A stretch of 61,316 nt of DNA, taken from an uncultured Lachnospiraceae bacterium (GTDB lineage Bacteria > Bacillota > Clostridia > Lachnospirales > Lachnospiraceae). The position numbers and the translations under genes were made by a program. The notes below the pieces were generated by a model that was given only the letters and a program-made list of their open reading frames with translations, did no database searches and was not told the DNA's origin. Of the stretch, positions 17,531 to 27,287 are shown one piece after another. The stretch lies in assembly GCA_910578475.1 (NCBI GenBank), contig CAJTRK010000022.1, positions 1 to 61,316 of the forward strand, written 5' to 3'. Each line of letters starts with the position of its first letter. Position 1 is the first letter of the stretch.

Positions 17531-18802
17531 TTACAGAGACACACGCAGAATGAATTTACCGTCTTTAGCCGAATAAGTATAGATACCACCATATTTTTCC
17601 ACAATCGCGCATATGCTGCGTACGCCTGTCCCATGCCCGGGATGGCCGGTGACCGGAACTCCGTTTTCAAAAGTAATGGCATCATCACAGGAATTGATAA
17701 TCTGCAGAAAAAATTTTCCTTTTTTCTCATATGCCAAGACTTCAATGGTTCCGGACGCCCCTTTTTCTTTTTGTTTCATGCATGCGTGCAGCGCATTTTC
17801 CAGCGCATTCGATAACAGCACACATAAATCGCTTTCGGATATGGCAATGTTCCGCAAAAAAGCCGCCTGAATCTTCATCGGAACACCGCAGTCTTCTGCC
17901 CTTCCCGAAAAGGCGGAAAAAATCAGATTTATCGCTTCATTTTCACAGTATACCGTTACATGGTTCGTCTCGATTTCCGGATAGATTTCCCGAATATATC
18001 CCCGGGCCTGTTCAAACCGTCCGTTTTCTATGCAGGATAAAAGATACTGCATATGATGGCGCAAATCGTGTCGATAGATTCTTGTCTTTTGCTGAGACTT
18101 CCGCAAGGCCTCGATTTCCCGGACGGCCTCTGCGACCTGAAGATTCAAAATTTCCTGCATCTGTTCAAGGCTGCTCCGCTTTCGACCTTCGTTCCAAACG
18201 CGCACCACACAAAACAGATACATCGCGCCGCATACAAACGACATCAATTTTATCGCTGCCAAAGCGCTTTCCGAAAGCATTTCGATATTATTACCTGTCA
18301 GGTAATCAAAGCCATAATACAATGCAGGAGCCAAACCGAACTGAACCTGCATCGAAAAGGCATTGTTCGATATGGAACGCACGGACGGAGCGGCAAAACG
18401 CAGCAAAATCAGCAGCACCGGAAGAGTCATGAGCAGTTCAGCCGTATGCTGCATCATCGGACCGCCTGCAAATACGGTGACGATAAACAGGGCCTGCCAT
18501 CTGCGAATCTGACAGCACAGGTAAGCCGTTAAGACCGCTATTGCAGGCCAAAGAACTTTTTTGTTGAGAAAACAAAGCAAAACCGTCAGCGGTAAGTGCG
18601 TAATCAATGGATGGAGGTATTCGACAGCGTCTGAATCGCCCCAAGAGTAAATAATTCCCTGAAATATCAAAATCAGGGCCATACAGCCTGCCGTAAGCAG
18701 TCCTTTTCGCCGCGTCCATCGGATATCACAAAATGCCGCGGAAAGGACCATGTCAAAAACTGCGGCAGCGGTGGCATTACCCAAATAGATAATATTCATC
18801 AT
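17531..18802 (-). CDS. GHKL-domain sensor histidine kinase (AgrC/NatK-like)
   Basis: A 423-residue membrane kinase with about six hydrophobic helices over residues 1-205, a coiled linker, a histidine region (RIYRHDLRHHMQYL) where the histidine of the HDLRHH motif is the likely phosphoacceptor, and a GHKL ATPase with N-box LSNALENALHAC and G-box GHGTGVRSI. Such kinases pair with LytTR regulators, and this gene starts inside the stop of one (TGATG overlap). There is no adjacent AgrD-like peptide or AgrB gene, so the signal is unknown. Downstream lies the duplicated acidic protein. Confidence 0.92.
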   Translation of the reverse strand: MMNIIYLGNATAAAVFDMVLSAAFCDIRWTRRKGLLTAGCMALILIFQGIIYSWGDSDAVEYLHPLITHLPLTVLLCFLNKKVLWPAIAVLTAYLCCQIRRWQALFIVTVFAGGPMMQHTAELLMTLPVLLILLRFAAPSVRSISNNAFSMQVQFGLAPALYYGFDYLTGNNIEMLSESALAAIKLMSFVCGAMYLFCVVRVWNEGRKRSSLEQMQEILNLQVAEAVREIEALRKSQQKTRIYRHDLRHHMQYLLSCIENGRFEQARGYIREIYPEIETNHVTVYCENEAINLIFSAFSGRAEDCGVPMKIQAAFLRNIAISESDLCVLLSNALENALHACMKQKEKGASGTIEVLAYEKKGKFFLQIINSCDDAITFENGVPVTGHPGHGTGVRSICAIVEKYGGIYTYSAKDGKFILRVSL

Positions 18803-19533
18803 ATGAATCCCTGCTTTTCACCGAATGTGTATTCAAGATACCGTTTTTTTATTTCAGAGCACTTTCCATGCGGGATAGGAATTTCCGTCATATCATCCAT
18901 CGTCACCGCTTTATAGGAAATACTCTGGATATACTCCATGTTGACAACATAAGAACGGTGCGGCCGCAGAAAATTTTCAAGCTGTCCGAGCTTACCATAC
19001 AACTCATCCAAACTCCCGGCGCTTTTCACTATTCTTTCGTTTTCCAGATGAAAAATCAAGGTATGCCCATTCACCTCGCAATATTTCAGCTTTCTCAAAT
19101 CAATTCGCGTAATGCCGCTTTTTCCCCGCATAAACAGACTGCCTTGCCGAACCTTTCTGCATTCGGAAATCACGGCATCCATCAATCGGAAAAAATGTTC
19201 CGGATAAACGGGTTTTAACTGATAATAAAATGCGTCAACCGTATAAGAATCCACCGCAAATTCAGATGATGATGTCAAAAAGATTATTTTCACGGTGTCA
19301 TCAAACTGGCGGATTTCTTTTGCCACACAGATTCCGTTTTCTCCCGGCATAAGCACATCGAGAAACAGAATATCAGGACGCATTCCCTTTTCGATTTCCG
19401 CCAGCAATTCCAACGGATTGCAAAAAGCCGCACATACAATTTTCTGATTCCGTTTTGCACAATATTGTTCTATCAATAACCGGGTATCTTTCAGTACGGA
19501 TAAATCATCATCACACAATGCTATCTTTATCAT
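18799..19533 (-). CDS. LytTR-family response regulator
   Basis: Response regulator of the AgrA/LytR type. The receiver domain has CDDD at residues 7-10, phosphoacceptor Asp59 in LFLDVLMPG, and a lysine in YQLKPVYP. The LytTR DNA-binding domain (about 130-235) includes the conserved LRPHRSYVVN. The ATG at 19533 is chosen since GGGATGG lies 7 nt upstream and the protein then starts MIKIALCDDD; seven more residues upstream lack a site. Coupled to the downstream GHKL kinase. It is similar in sequence and layout to the first half of the double regulator encoded at 20378..21838, suggesting duplication. Confidence 0.93.
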   Translation of the reverse strand: MIKIALCDDDLSVLKDTRLLIEQYCAKRNQKIVCAAFCNPLELLAEIEKGMRPDILFLDVLMPGENGICVAKEIRQFDDTVKIIFLTSSSEFAVDSYTVDAFYYQLKPVYPEHFFRLMDAVISECRKVRQGSLFMRGKSGITRIDLRKLKYCEVNGHTLIFHLENERIVKSAGSLDELYGKLGQLENFLRPHRSYVVNMEYIQSISYKAVTMDDMTEIPIPHGKCSEIKKRYLEYTFGEKQGFI

Positions 19534-19979
19534 AAAATGACCATCCCTTTTCATCGTCCGCCGGCTTCAAAGCCATATTCCTTCTCCTCCCCGCACCCTG
19601 CCTGACACCGTATCAAATTCCCATTAAAGCAGGGGATACAGATTGCAATTTGGACAGGGGCGATTTGGTTTGCTTACTATAACATGACAGATAGCCCAAA
19701 AACCGGCATCGGCGTAAAAAGTCGTCGAAACTGCGTGAAAGGTAAATGCAACCGTCAGGCCTGAGAACATTATTCCGGAACATACCGCGTCGAACGGCGA
19801 AGCAGCCCTGCGGGCGAAACTTTGATTTAAAGACAGGACTTGGCAGTCATCTTCCATGAATTGAAAAGCATTGATTTTAAGGCATAGCAAAGCTAACGTA
19901 AGCTCAAAACTTACAAAATAACTGTTATCTGCTAAAGCTGTATAAAACGCTTCACCCAGAGGACACCACAGCGACAGAG

Positions 19980-20332
19980 GATTCATTGACTGATATAATA
20001 ATAGAAAATGTGCTGACCGATAATCTTTATAACGACTTAGGCTTTGTTGAAGTGAAAATGCCGAAGCCTGAACTTTATGTGATTTTTACAGGAAACACAG
20101 GAATGTTTTAAGAGAATATTTGCTTGACAGGGAAAAGGAGGTTGTGACGATTATGATGAGTTTGTTTGATGAAGAACAGATAATGAAGTCGTTTATCAAC
20201 AGTGAGCGTTACGAAGAGACAAAGGAAAATGCCCGTAGGCTTTTGATATTATGCAACTGGCATAATCAATCATTTAATATCAAAATGACACGCATCTGCG
20301 GGTGCGTTGATAAAGGCGCATGGAAACAGTAA
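19980..20332 (+). pseudogene. Decayed Rpn/PD-(D/E)XK family transposase remnant
   Basis: Two fragments of the Rpn-type transposase family. Fragment one (19980..20111) has the motif VKMPKPELYVIFTGN and then a stop codon. Fragment two (20111..20332) has the C-terminal REYLLDREKEVVTIMMSLFDEE motif in pieces, followed by a tail that no longer resembles the family. The roughly 80 residues normally between them are deleted, and the N-terminal nuclease part is absent. The flank 19534..19979 holds no gene I can support. It lies between the two LytTR regulator genes and may mark the rearrangement that separated them. Confidence 0.8.
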
Positions 20333-20377
20333 AATGTAAACCATGCGCTTTTCCACGCGCCTTCTCCTCCCTTTATA

Positions 20378-21838
20378 CTATAAGTCTTTCTCGGGAACAA
20401 ACCGGTAACCCTGTCCCCAGACCGTTTCGATAAAACAATGTTTCTCATACGCCTTTTCCAGCTTCCGCCGAAGCCGGGACATGTGCGTCTGCACCAGCTG
20501 GCCGCCGTCCCAGGTCTGACCGCTCCAGACCATATGAAAAAGCTCTTCCGGTGTAAAAATATGTTCCGCCTGTTCCGAAATATGCTGCAGGATTTCAAAT
20601 TCCGTCGGTGTAAGAGACAAATCGTTTTCTTCCATCAACGCCCTGCGCGCCGCCAAATCCAAAAGAAGCGCACCATAACAGAACTGCGTCCGGTCAGACA
20701 TCGTCAGTTTGATGCGTGTCTCGACCTTTGCCCAGAAAAGTTCCGCAGGCGTATTCTTTGTAATATAGTCTATACCGCCGGAAGCAAATCCTTTTAACTG
20801 ACTGTCCGCTTCCGTAAAACTGCTTAAAAAAATGATGGGCGTATTCACCATACTGTGCAGTCTTTCACAGGTGGCAAATCCATCCTCTCCGGGAATCATC
20901 ACATCCAGCAGCACAGTGTCATACGTTTCCGCCGCCACAAGCCTTAACGCCTCTTCTCCGCTCTCCGCCGTTTTCACCATACAGCCATGCCTGCGCAGGA
21001 TATCCGCCCAGAAAATACGGTCCTTCGGGTCGTCGTCCACAAGTAATATTTTCCACAGACCGCCGGAACGTTCCGGTTTCGAAGAATATATGACTTCCCT
21101 TCCATCGGACACGACTTCCCTTTTCTCCGTATACTGCCAAAAATGTATGTAAGCCTCCCGTACCTGGTTACGCCGCTGTCTCGATAACGGAATTTTATAT
21201 CCGTTCAGCATTTTCACGCAATTATCGCCGATTGTCTGAACATAGGCTAAACTGACAATATAGGAACGATGTACTTTTATAAATTCCGGCCTGGATAGAA
21301 GCGTCTCCTCAAAATCGGCCAGCGCGGCGGCGGCCTCGTAAATCATGCCATCCGCCAGATGAAATGTTACCGTTTTATTGATAACCTCCACATATTCCAG
21401 CTTTCTGAAAGATATTCCGACAACGCCCTCCCGTTTTTTTAACACGAATCCCTGCTCCGTCTGCAGACGCAGTTCGCTCCTGATTCTGTCCAACAACTGG
21501 AAAAAGGAAGCCGCGTCCACAGGTTTGAGCAGGTAATAATATGCGCCGAAATGATAACTCTCGACCGCAAATTCCGGGGACGAAGATACGAAAACAATCT
21601 TCACATTCTGGTCCCGTTCCCTCAGTTCCTGTGCAGTCTGTATTCCGTTTACACCCGGCATCAGTACGTCCAGCAGAATGAGGTCATATTCTCCGCCCTT
21701 TCCGCTGCACAAAAGTTCCGTACCATTATGAAAAAAAAGACAGTCAAAATTTACCCCCCGGCTTAACTGGTATTCCGTTATCATTTCGAGAAAGCAGGCG
21801 CGCTCCCGTTCGTCATCATCGCAGACCGCTATCCGCAT
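20378..21838 (-). CDS. Double response regulator: REC-LytTR-REC-winged helix
   Basis: One uninterrupted 486-residue frame holds two complete response regulators. Residues 1-118 are a receiver with CDDD, Asp57 (LILLDVLMPG) and Lys105. Residues about 130-232 are a LytTR domain with IKVHRSYIVSL. A 30-residue linker follows. Residues 263-378 are a second receiver with VDDD, Asp312 (LLDVMIPGEDG), Ser339/Ser340 and Lys361. Residues about 388-486 are an OmpR/PhoB winged helix (LSLTPTEFEIL, VWGQGYRF). All phosphorylation residues appear intact in both halves. Start at 21838 has GGGAGG 6 nt upstream. No kinase gene adjoins it; the nearest is the GHKL kinase 1.6 kb away. It is followed upstream by the sensor lipoprotein gene. 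Confidence 0.93.
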   Translation of the reverse strand: MRIAVCDDDERERACFLEMITEYQLSRGVNFDCLFFHNGTELLCSGKGGEYDLILLDVLMPGVNGIQTAQELRERDQNVKIVFVSSSPEFAVESYHFGAYYYLLKPVDAASFFQLLDRIRSELRLQTEQGFVLKKREGVVGISFRKLEYVEVINKTVTFHLADGMIYEAAAALADFEETLLSRPEFIKVHRSYIVSLAYVQTIGDNCVKMLNGYKIPLSRQRRNQVREAYIHFWQYTEKREVVSDGREVIYSSKPERSGGLWKILLVDDDPKDRIFWADILRRHGCMVKTAESGEEALRLVAAETYDTVLLDVMIPGEDGFATCERLHSMVNTPIIFLSSFTEADSQLKGFASGGIDYITKNTPAELFWAKVETRIKLTMSDRTQFCYGALLLDLAARRALMEENDLSLTPTEFEILQHISEQAEHIFTPEELFHMVWSGQTWDGGQLVQTHMSRLRRKLEKAYEKHCFIETVWGQGYRFVPEKDL

Positions 21839-21931
21839 GGCCAACCTCCCTGTTCGCATTCTGTTCCCCGATTATATCATACTTTACATTGACTGTCATT
21901 ATATTCAGACGACAGCGTTATCAGACGGCGG

Positions 21932-24275
21932 TTACTCTGTCAGATATATTCCAAGTCTTGTTTCTATCGCTTCCATGGCTTCCTCCAGACTTTTCTCGCC
22001 CTGTATATAGGCCTCGCCTTCCTCGTATATTACATTTTCAAAAGTCTTATCCTCCACATAAGCGGCATCCATAGACGCAATCCATGCAATCAGCTCATTT
22101 ACTTTTTCTTCATCCGGTATCTGAATCAGAAAATAACCTTGCGATTCATTAAAATCACCAAAAGAAGCGCTGCCGGAAATATAATCATTGTCTTTATAGA
22201 TTCTCCACTGTTCTTCATAGCTGTCAAGAATCGCTTTTTGATTGACAGGAAGTCCGTTTTCCATATCTGCCTGTACTTCACCGCCGAGCACTGTTTTGAG
22301 AAAATCCTGCGCCCGCTCCGGGTTCCCGGACGTCGCGTTGATTCCAATCAATGTCCTTGCCCAGAACATATTTTCGCACTGGCCTTTCATCGGAATGAAC
22401 CTGCAATCCGTATACCCTTCCGCTTCCATCAAAGATGTATAGTAATTATAATCACCGACATTTTTGATGGAACCTGCTATAAATTGCCGCATGTTTCCCA
22501 GAAAATAGCCTCCCGCTCCCTGATTTCTGATTTCATCCGAACCCTCCAGCGTTTCGCCAAATGCGCTGTAATATTGATGGACTGCTTTTTCTTCTTCCCA
22601 ATACTGGATTAGCTCTTCCATCAGACCATCTGTTTCCGCTTCATACATTCGCTTTGACTGTATCAGAAAATCCGAGACTGCCTCCGTATCAATCGTTCCG
22701 TCTTCCGTCCGCCACGCAGGCGCAGACGTCATGGCAAAAATGCGCATAATTCCTTTGGCCGAGGGAACCTGTAACAGGCTGCTGCCCGGATGGTCCTTTC
22801 TCATTTCTTCCATAGTATCCGCAATGCCCAAAATGTCTGTCATTTGATTCAAATCTTCGCTCCGGCCAAACAGATAGGGGAGCTGAATCATACAGGGAAT
22901 CGCATAAATGTGCCCGTCCTCCCGGAAAGCTTCTTCCACATTCGGGAAAAGCGCTTCCTCTTCATGCAGACCGCTCAGAAGCGGACCGATATCCATAAGA
23001 ATGCCTTTTTCAATATAAGAATCCATTGGCATATTATCCAGAATCAGCACATCCGGCCCTTCTCCCGTCATCATGCGCGTATTGAGATTTTTTATAACGT
23101 CCTCTCTGGTCGCCGCATTTCCTTCCAAACCGACTTCATATTCTACATAAATTTCAGGATTTTTCATTTGATACAGGCTGATTGCCTGCCGTATGACCGG
23201 CTCGTCCTTCAGACTCCATACTGCTAATTTCTCATTGGGCCTTGCCGGAACATTGGGGTCATAGACGAACCGCACGAGTTCCCCACCTGTAAACAACACG
23301 AGAAATACATCGTGGTCCACCACAAGCACATCCATGATACTGTTGACCGGATTGTTCAGAACACTTAAATTCCCGTCAATAACCTGTTCCATTGCGCTGC
23401 CTCCCAGGACATGGCGGTACACGCCCTGATGTCCTATCGCATAGACAGCGTCATCGCCTCCCGACGTCAGAAACAGGTCATAATACTTTCCGGTATAGCA
23501 TTCCCGGGTATTGAAGTTCTCCGTTACAAACTCTGCCAGCACTTCATCCTCAATAAATTCCTGCTTTTCCATATCGTAGATGAGCGGCACATCCAATCCC
23601 CTGCCGTCAATCAGCATCAGGCTGCCATGAAATTGCACAAGGTCGGGCAGTCCCCCTTCCACCGTCAGAAATACTTCGCTGCTTCCGTCTTCCTTTACCT
23701 CATATAGATTAGAGCCCCCTGCATTCACAAAAATTCTTCCCGTATCCGATGTATATACGGCATTTATCCACATATCGTCTTCCGCCAGTGCAATCTCCAC
23801 CGGAATTTCCGTATTATCAGGAAGAACCAGCAAAAGCTTCATATCTATATCGCTCCCGCTGTCATCCATCGGTTCCGTCCATACGACCGCCGCCGTCCGG
23901 TCGGGGCCTATTGCCATGCTCATAATCCATTTGCCCTCGTCTGACAACCGTGTAAGCCAGGGAAATTCCTCCTTTGTCGGTCGAACGCAGCACAAACCCA
24001 CTGTTATCCGCAAGAAGAAGGCTGCCGTCCTCCTGTCTGAACAACCGGCTGTTCCAGTCGGTAAGGCTGTTCTCATAAAGCGCTATCTTACTTTCGACAA
24101 AACGCCCCATGGCCGTTCCCTGTTCCTCTTCTTCGGTAACCGTTCCCGGGTTTTTCTCATCCTCCCTGTTTACAACGTCCGCATTATCTTTGCCGCATCC
24201 GGCTAACGCCCCTGCAGTCAGAACCAATGCAGTCAGACATGCCGCAATCCTTTTGGCCGCTTTGATTTTCCTCAT
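21932..24275 (-). pseudogene. Sensor/solute-binding lipoprotein interrupted by a frameshift
   Basis: Signal peptide with lipobox LAGC, then a region of repeated beta-strand patterns (about 45-360, propeller-like), then an extracellular solute-binding family 1 domain (from about WSLKDEPVIRQAISLYQ to the end). The frame starting at 24275 runs only to 23862. The remainder is open in another frame from before 24000 down to 21932. Homology passes from one to the other at RSTDK/EEFPWLT, at AAAGGAGG near 23968..23976, which needs one base less. So one G has been inserted, or it is an assembly error or a +1 recoding site. Full protein would be about 780 residues. Start at 24275 has AGGAGG 8 nt upstream. 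Possibly binds the ligand for a neighbouring kinase. Confidence 0.8.
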
Positions 24276-24366
24276 TCTCATCCCCTCCTGCCAAGTAAAC
24301 TACCTCATCTGCCTCCTGAAAATATCAAAATATATTTATTATAACAATCTTTTCTCTAAGTTATCT

Positions 24367-24396
24367 CTAAAAAACGCAGGCCGGACAGCCTGCGTT
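24367..24396 (-). terminator. Terminator of the NlpC/P60 gene
   Basis: Minus strand: AACGCAGGC (24396..24388) pairs with GCCTGCGTT (24381..24373), followed by TTTTTT. About 40 bp after the stop codon. Confidence 0.85.
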
Positions 24397-24434
24397 TCAA
24401 GAATTTACTTCTAAAAATAATTTCCTCGTATTTG

Positions 24435-25712
24435 TTATATGATTCTCCTGATGGTGATGATACTTCGGTAAGTCGCCGACTCCGTTTTGATGCCCGTCCG
24501 TTCCGTACTCGCATGTACAATCCGTCCGTTCCCGATATAAATCGCAACATGGCCGCCGTAATAAATGATATCGCCCGGCTGCGCCTCCGCATAGGAAACG
24601 CTCTTGCCCACACCGGACTGCGCATAAGAGCTTCTCGGCAGGGAATAACCGAAGTTCTTATAAACGGACATGACGAAACCGGAACAGTCTGCCCCGTTCG
24701 TCAGGCTGGTTCCGCCCGCCACATACGGATTTCCCACATACTGGCAGGCAAAATTCGCTATCTCCTGTCCTTTGGCGCTTCCGGAAGAGGACGAAGACGG
24801 CTTCTCCTGTGAAGAGTTCGAGCTGTTTCCGGTATTTGTCGCCGGAGCGCTCTGTCCTGTTCCATCCTGCCCCTGCTGCGCAAGAAGCTGGTCCTGCTCC
24901 GCCTTTCGGCGTTCTTCTTCCTCTTTTCTCTTTCGTTCCTCTTCTTCTCTGCGCTTCCGCTCTTCTTCCTCCAACTGCTTGATTTGAGCGGTCTCCTGCT
25001 TGATTTTCGTCGTATAAGCCGCCGCCTGTTGTTTCGCCTGCGCCAGCATAACCGTATAGTTCTCGTATTCTTCTTTTTTCTGTGCCAGCACTTCTTCCAG
25101 ATAGGCTTCTTCGTCTTCCAGCTCATACTGAGAAGTCTGAAGTTCGGACTTTTCTTCTTCCAGCTTATCCTGCAGCGCGGCAACCTGCTCCACCGTCTCC
25201 TGATACTCGGTCAGAAGCTTTCGGTCATATTCATAAACTTTTTCCACATACTCGGCCTTATTGAGCATATCGCTGACATCCAGGGATTCCGTAAAAAGCT
25301 GCAAGTAGGAAATATCTCCCTGCTCATACATGAACTTGATTCGGATTTTCATGGTCTCATACTGTTCATCCTTAACCGCTACCGCCGTATCATAATCCGC
25401 CTGCGTTTGCGCGATTTGCTCTTCTTTTTCCTGAATGGCCTCTTTTATCAGATTAATATCTGTCAAAAGACTTACCATTTCCGCGTCCAGTTCTTCGATT
25501 TCGCTCCCGATATCGGCCTGGGCGCCCTTGTAATCGGCTATCTGCTGATTGACATTGCCGAGCTGTTTCTCGTCTTCTTCCCTCTGCTGCTGTATTTCGG
25601 AAATAGTCGTGGCATAGACAGGTTCCACCGCTGCCGTAACGAGCGTCAGAATCATTGCCGCACCCGCAAATCTCATGAACTTTTTTTTCATCTGTGTAAA
25701 TTTGCCTGTCAT
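24435..25712 (-). CDS. Secreted NlpC/P60 peptidoglycan endopeptidase with coiled-coil domain
   Basis: Secreted cell-wall hydrolase that cuts within peptide stems, of the CwlO/PcsB type. A signal peptide ends near AVEPVYA. A long coiled coil follows (about residues 25-260), ending in a highly charged Arg/Glu tract. Then comes a Ser/Asn/Gly-rich linker, and a C-terminal NlpC/P60 domain with catalytic Cys in GADCSGFVMSVYKN, His in GGHVAIYIG and a further His in IVHAS. Such enzymes are normally activated by FtsEX through the coiled coil. I chose the ATG at 25712; GAAAGG is somewhat far upstream, and a short ATG-GTC-ATC-AGA-TGA frame overlaps the start, so an ATG at 25691 is an alternative. Confidence 0.9.
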   Translation of the reverse strand: MTGKFTQMKKKFMRFAGAAMILTLVTAAVEPVYATTISEIQQQREEDEKQLGNVNQQIADYKGAQADIGSEIEELDAEMVSLLTDINLIKEAIQEKEEQIAQTQADYDTAVAVKDEQYETMKIRIKFMYEQGDISYLQLFTESLDVSDMLNKAEYVEKVYEYDRKLLTEYQETVEQVAALQDKLEEEKSELQTSQYELEDEEAYLEEVLAQKKEEYENYTVMLAQAKQQAAAYTTKIKQETAQIKQLEEEERKRREEEERKRKEEEERRKAEQDQLLAQQGQDGTGQSAPATNTGNSSNSSQEKPSSSSSGSAKGQEIANFACQYVGNPYVAGGTSLTNGADCSGFVMSVYKNFGYSLPRSSYAQSGVGKSVSYAEAQPGDIIYYGGHVAIYIGNGRIVHASTERTGIKTESATYRSIITIRRII

Positions 25713-25781
25713 CTGATGACCATGCCTTTCTCTCAGCCGGCAGTATTTCAAGCGCCAAAAAGATATGCGCTTTTCGCCTTC

Positions 25782-27173
25782 TTATAACTCGCAGTTATTC
25801 ACTGTTCTCGGGAACGGAACCACGTCTCTGATGTTGCCCATGCCGGTCAGATACATCACGCACCGCTCAAATCCGAGACCGAATCCCGCATGTCTGACGG
25901 AACCGTATTTGCGCAAATCCAGATAGAATTGGTAATCCTCTTTATTCAGGCCCATATCGTCCATTTTCTTCTCAAGCGTCGCAAGGTCGTCCTCTCTCTG
26001 GCTTCCGCCGATAATCTCGCCGATACCGGGAACGAGACAGTCCATCGCCGCAACCGTTTTGCCGTCTTCATTCAATTTCATATAAAAAGCCTTAATTTCC
26101 TTCGGGTAATCCGTAACAAAAACGGGTTTCTTAAATTCTTTCTCCGTCAGATACCGCTCATGTTCCGTCTGAAGGTCACAGCCCCAGGAAACTTTATATT
26201 CAAATTCATCATTATGCTTCTCCAGAATTTCAATCGCCTGCGTATATGTCACATGGCCGAAATCGGAGTTTAAAACATGCTGTAACCTCTCAATCAATCC
26301 CTTATCCACGAACTGATTGAAGAAATTCATCTCTTCCGGCGCATTTTCCAGCACATAACGAATCACATGTTTGAGCATGGCTTCCGCCAGCATCATATCA
26401 TCCGTCAAATCAGCGAAGGCAATTTCCGGCTCAATCATCCAGAATTCCGCCGCGTGTCGCGTGGTGTTGGAATTTTCCGCACGAAAAGTCGGTCCAAAAG
26501 TATATACATTCTTAAAAGCAAACGCATAAGTCTCCACATTCAGCTGTCCGCTCACCGTCAGGCTGGTCGGTTTGCCGAAAAAGTCCTGGCTGTAATCAAC
26601 GCTGCCGTCTTCCAGTCTCGGAAGGTTCTCCATGTCAAGCGTCGTCACCTGGAACATCTCGCCCGCGCCCTCGCAGTCGCTGCTCGTTATAATCGGCGTA
26701 TGCACATAAACGAATCCCCTTTCCTGAAAAAAGGTGTGTATCGCATAGGCAATCAGAGAACGTACACGGAATACCGCCTGGAAAGTATTGGTACGCGGTC
26801 TTAAATGGGAAATCGTTCTCAGATATTCAAAGCTGTGTCTCTTTTTCTGCAGCGGATAATCAGCGGTGGAAGCGCCTTCGATAAATATCTCTTCCGCCTG
26901 CATCTCAAAAGGCTGCTTTGCCTGCGGTGTGACAACAATTTTCCCTCTCGCCACAATGGCGGAGCCAACATTCAGTCTGGAAATCGTCTCAAAATTGTCG
27001 AGCCTGTCGCTGTATACAATCTGTAATGTCTCAAAAAAAGTACCGTCATTTACGACAATAAAGCCAAATGTTTTAGAATCCCTGATGCTCCTGACCCATC
27101 CGCCTACCGTCACTTCCTTATCAAGATAAGCCTCTCTGTTCCGATATAACTCCTTAATATCCGTTAACTCCAT
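25782..27173 (-). CDS. asnS: Asparaginyl-tRNA synthetase
   Basis: Charges tRNA-Asn with asparagine. The 463 residues show an N-terminal OB-fold anticodon-binding domain (VTVGGWVRSIRDSKTFGFI) and a class II catalytic core: motif 1 around the FRVRSLIAYAIHTFF region, motif 2 with FRAENSNTTRHAAEFWMIEPE, and motif 3 with GFGLGFERCVMYLTGM. The LNVETYAFAF and FGPTFRAE blocks are typical of AsnRS rather than AspRS. Start chosen at 27173, with AGGA 7 nt upstream; an ATG 6 nt earlier is too close to its site. No T-box leader is visible upstream. Confidence 0.96.
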   Translation of the reverse strand: MELTDIKELYRNREAYLDKEVTVGGWVRSIRDSKTFGFIVVNDGTFFETLQIVYSDRLDNFETISRLNVGSAIVARGKIVVTPQAKQPFEMQAEEIFIEGASTADYPLQKKRHSFEYLRTISHLRPRTNTFQAVFRVRSLIAYAIHTFFQERGFVYVHTPIITSSDCEGAGEMFQVTTLDMENLPRLEDGSVDYSQDFFGKPTSLTVSGQLNVETYAFAFKNVYTFGPTFRAENSNTTRHAAEFWMIEPEIAFADLTDDMMLAEAMLKHVIRYVLENAPEEMNFFNQFVDKGLIERLQHVLNSDFGHVTYTQAIEILEKHNDEFEYKVSWGCDLQTEHERYLTEKEFKKPVFVTDYPKEIKAFYMKLNEDGKTVAAMDCLVPGIGEIIGGSQREDDLATLEKKMDDMGLNKEDYQFYLDLRKYGSVRHAGFGLGFERCVMYLTGMGNIRDVVPFPRTVNNCEL

Positions 27174-27287
27174 TTCCATTTCCTGCCTTTCTTTATCATA
27201 ATCCCCTGTTCCGGTAAACTCCTCACAGTACATACAGCATATCTGTATAATTATCTGTTTCTCGGAAGAATGCTCGCACTCACGATA

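Noticed and set aside
19624..19986. 120-codon minus-strand frame between the two LytTR regulator genes
   Set aside because: No ribosome site, no family match and adjacent to a decayed transposase; more likely non-coding debris.
23960..23985. Programmed +1 frameshift in the sensor lipoprotein
   Set aside because: An internal Shine-Dalgarno-like run is present, but there is no stop codon in the zero frame at the slip site as in prfB; a plain one-base insertion explains it more simply. Kept only as a possibility.
25700..25730. Short ATG-GTC-ATC-AGA-TGA frame overlapping the NlpC/P60 start as a leader peptide
   Set aside because: Only four codons and no supporting structure; probably coincidental.
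24984..25787. 267-codon plus-strand frame opposite the NlpC/P60 coiled coil
   Set aside because: Low-complexity antisense of the Glu/Arg-rich coiled coil; no gene features.
27174..27287. T-box riboswitch before asnS
   Set aside because: The leader is too short and lacks the conserved T-box sequence.
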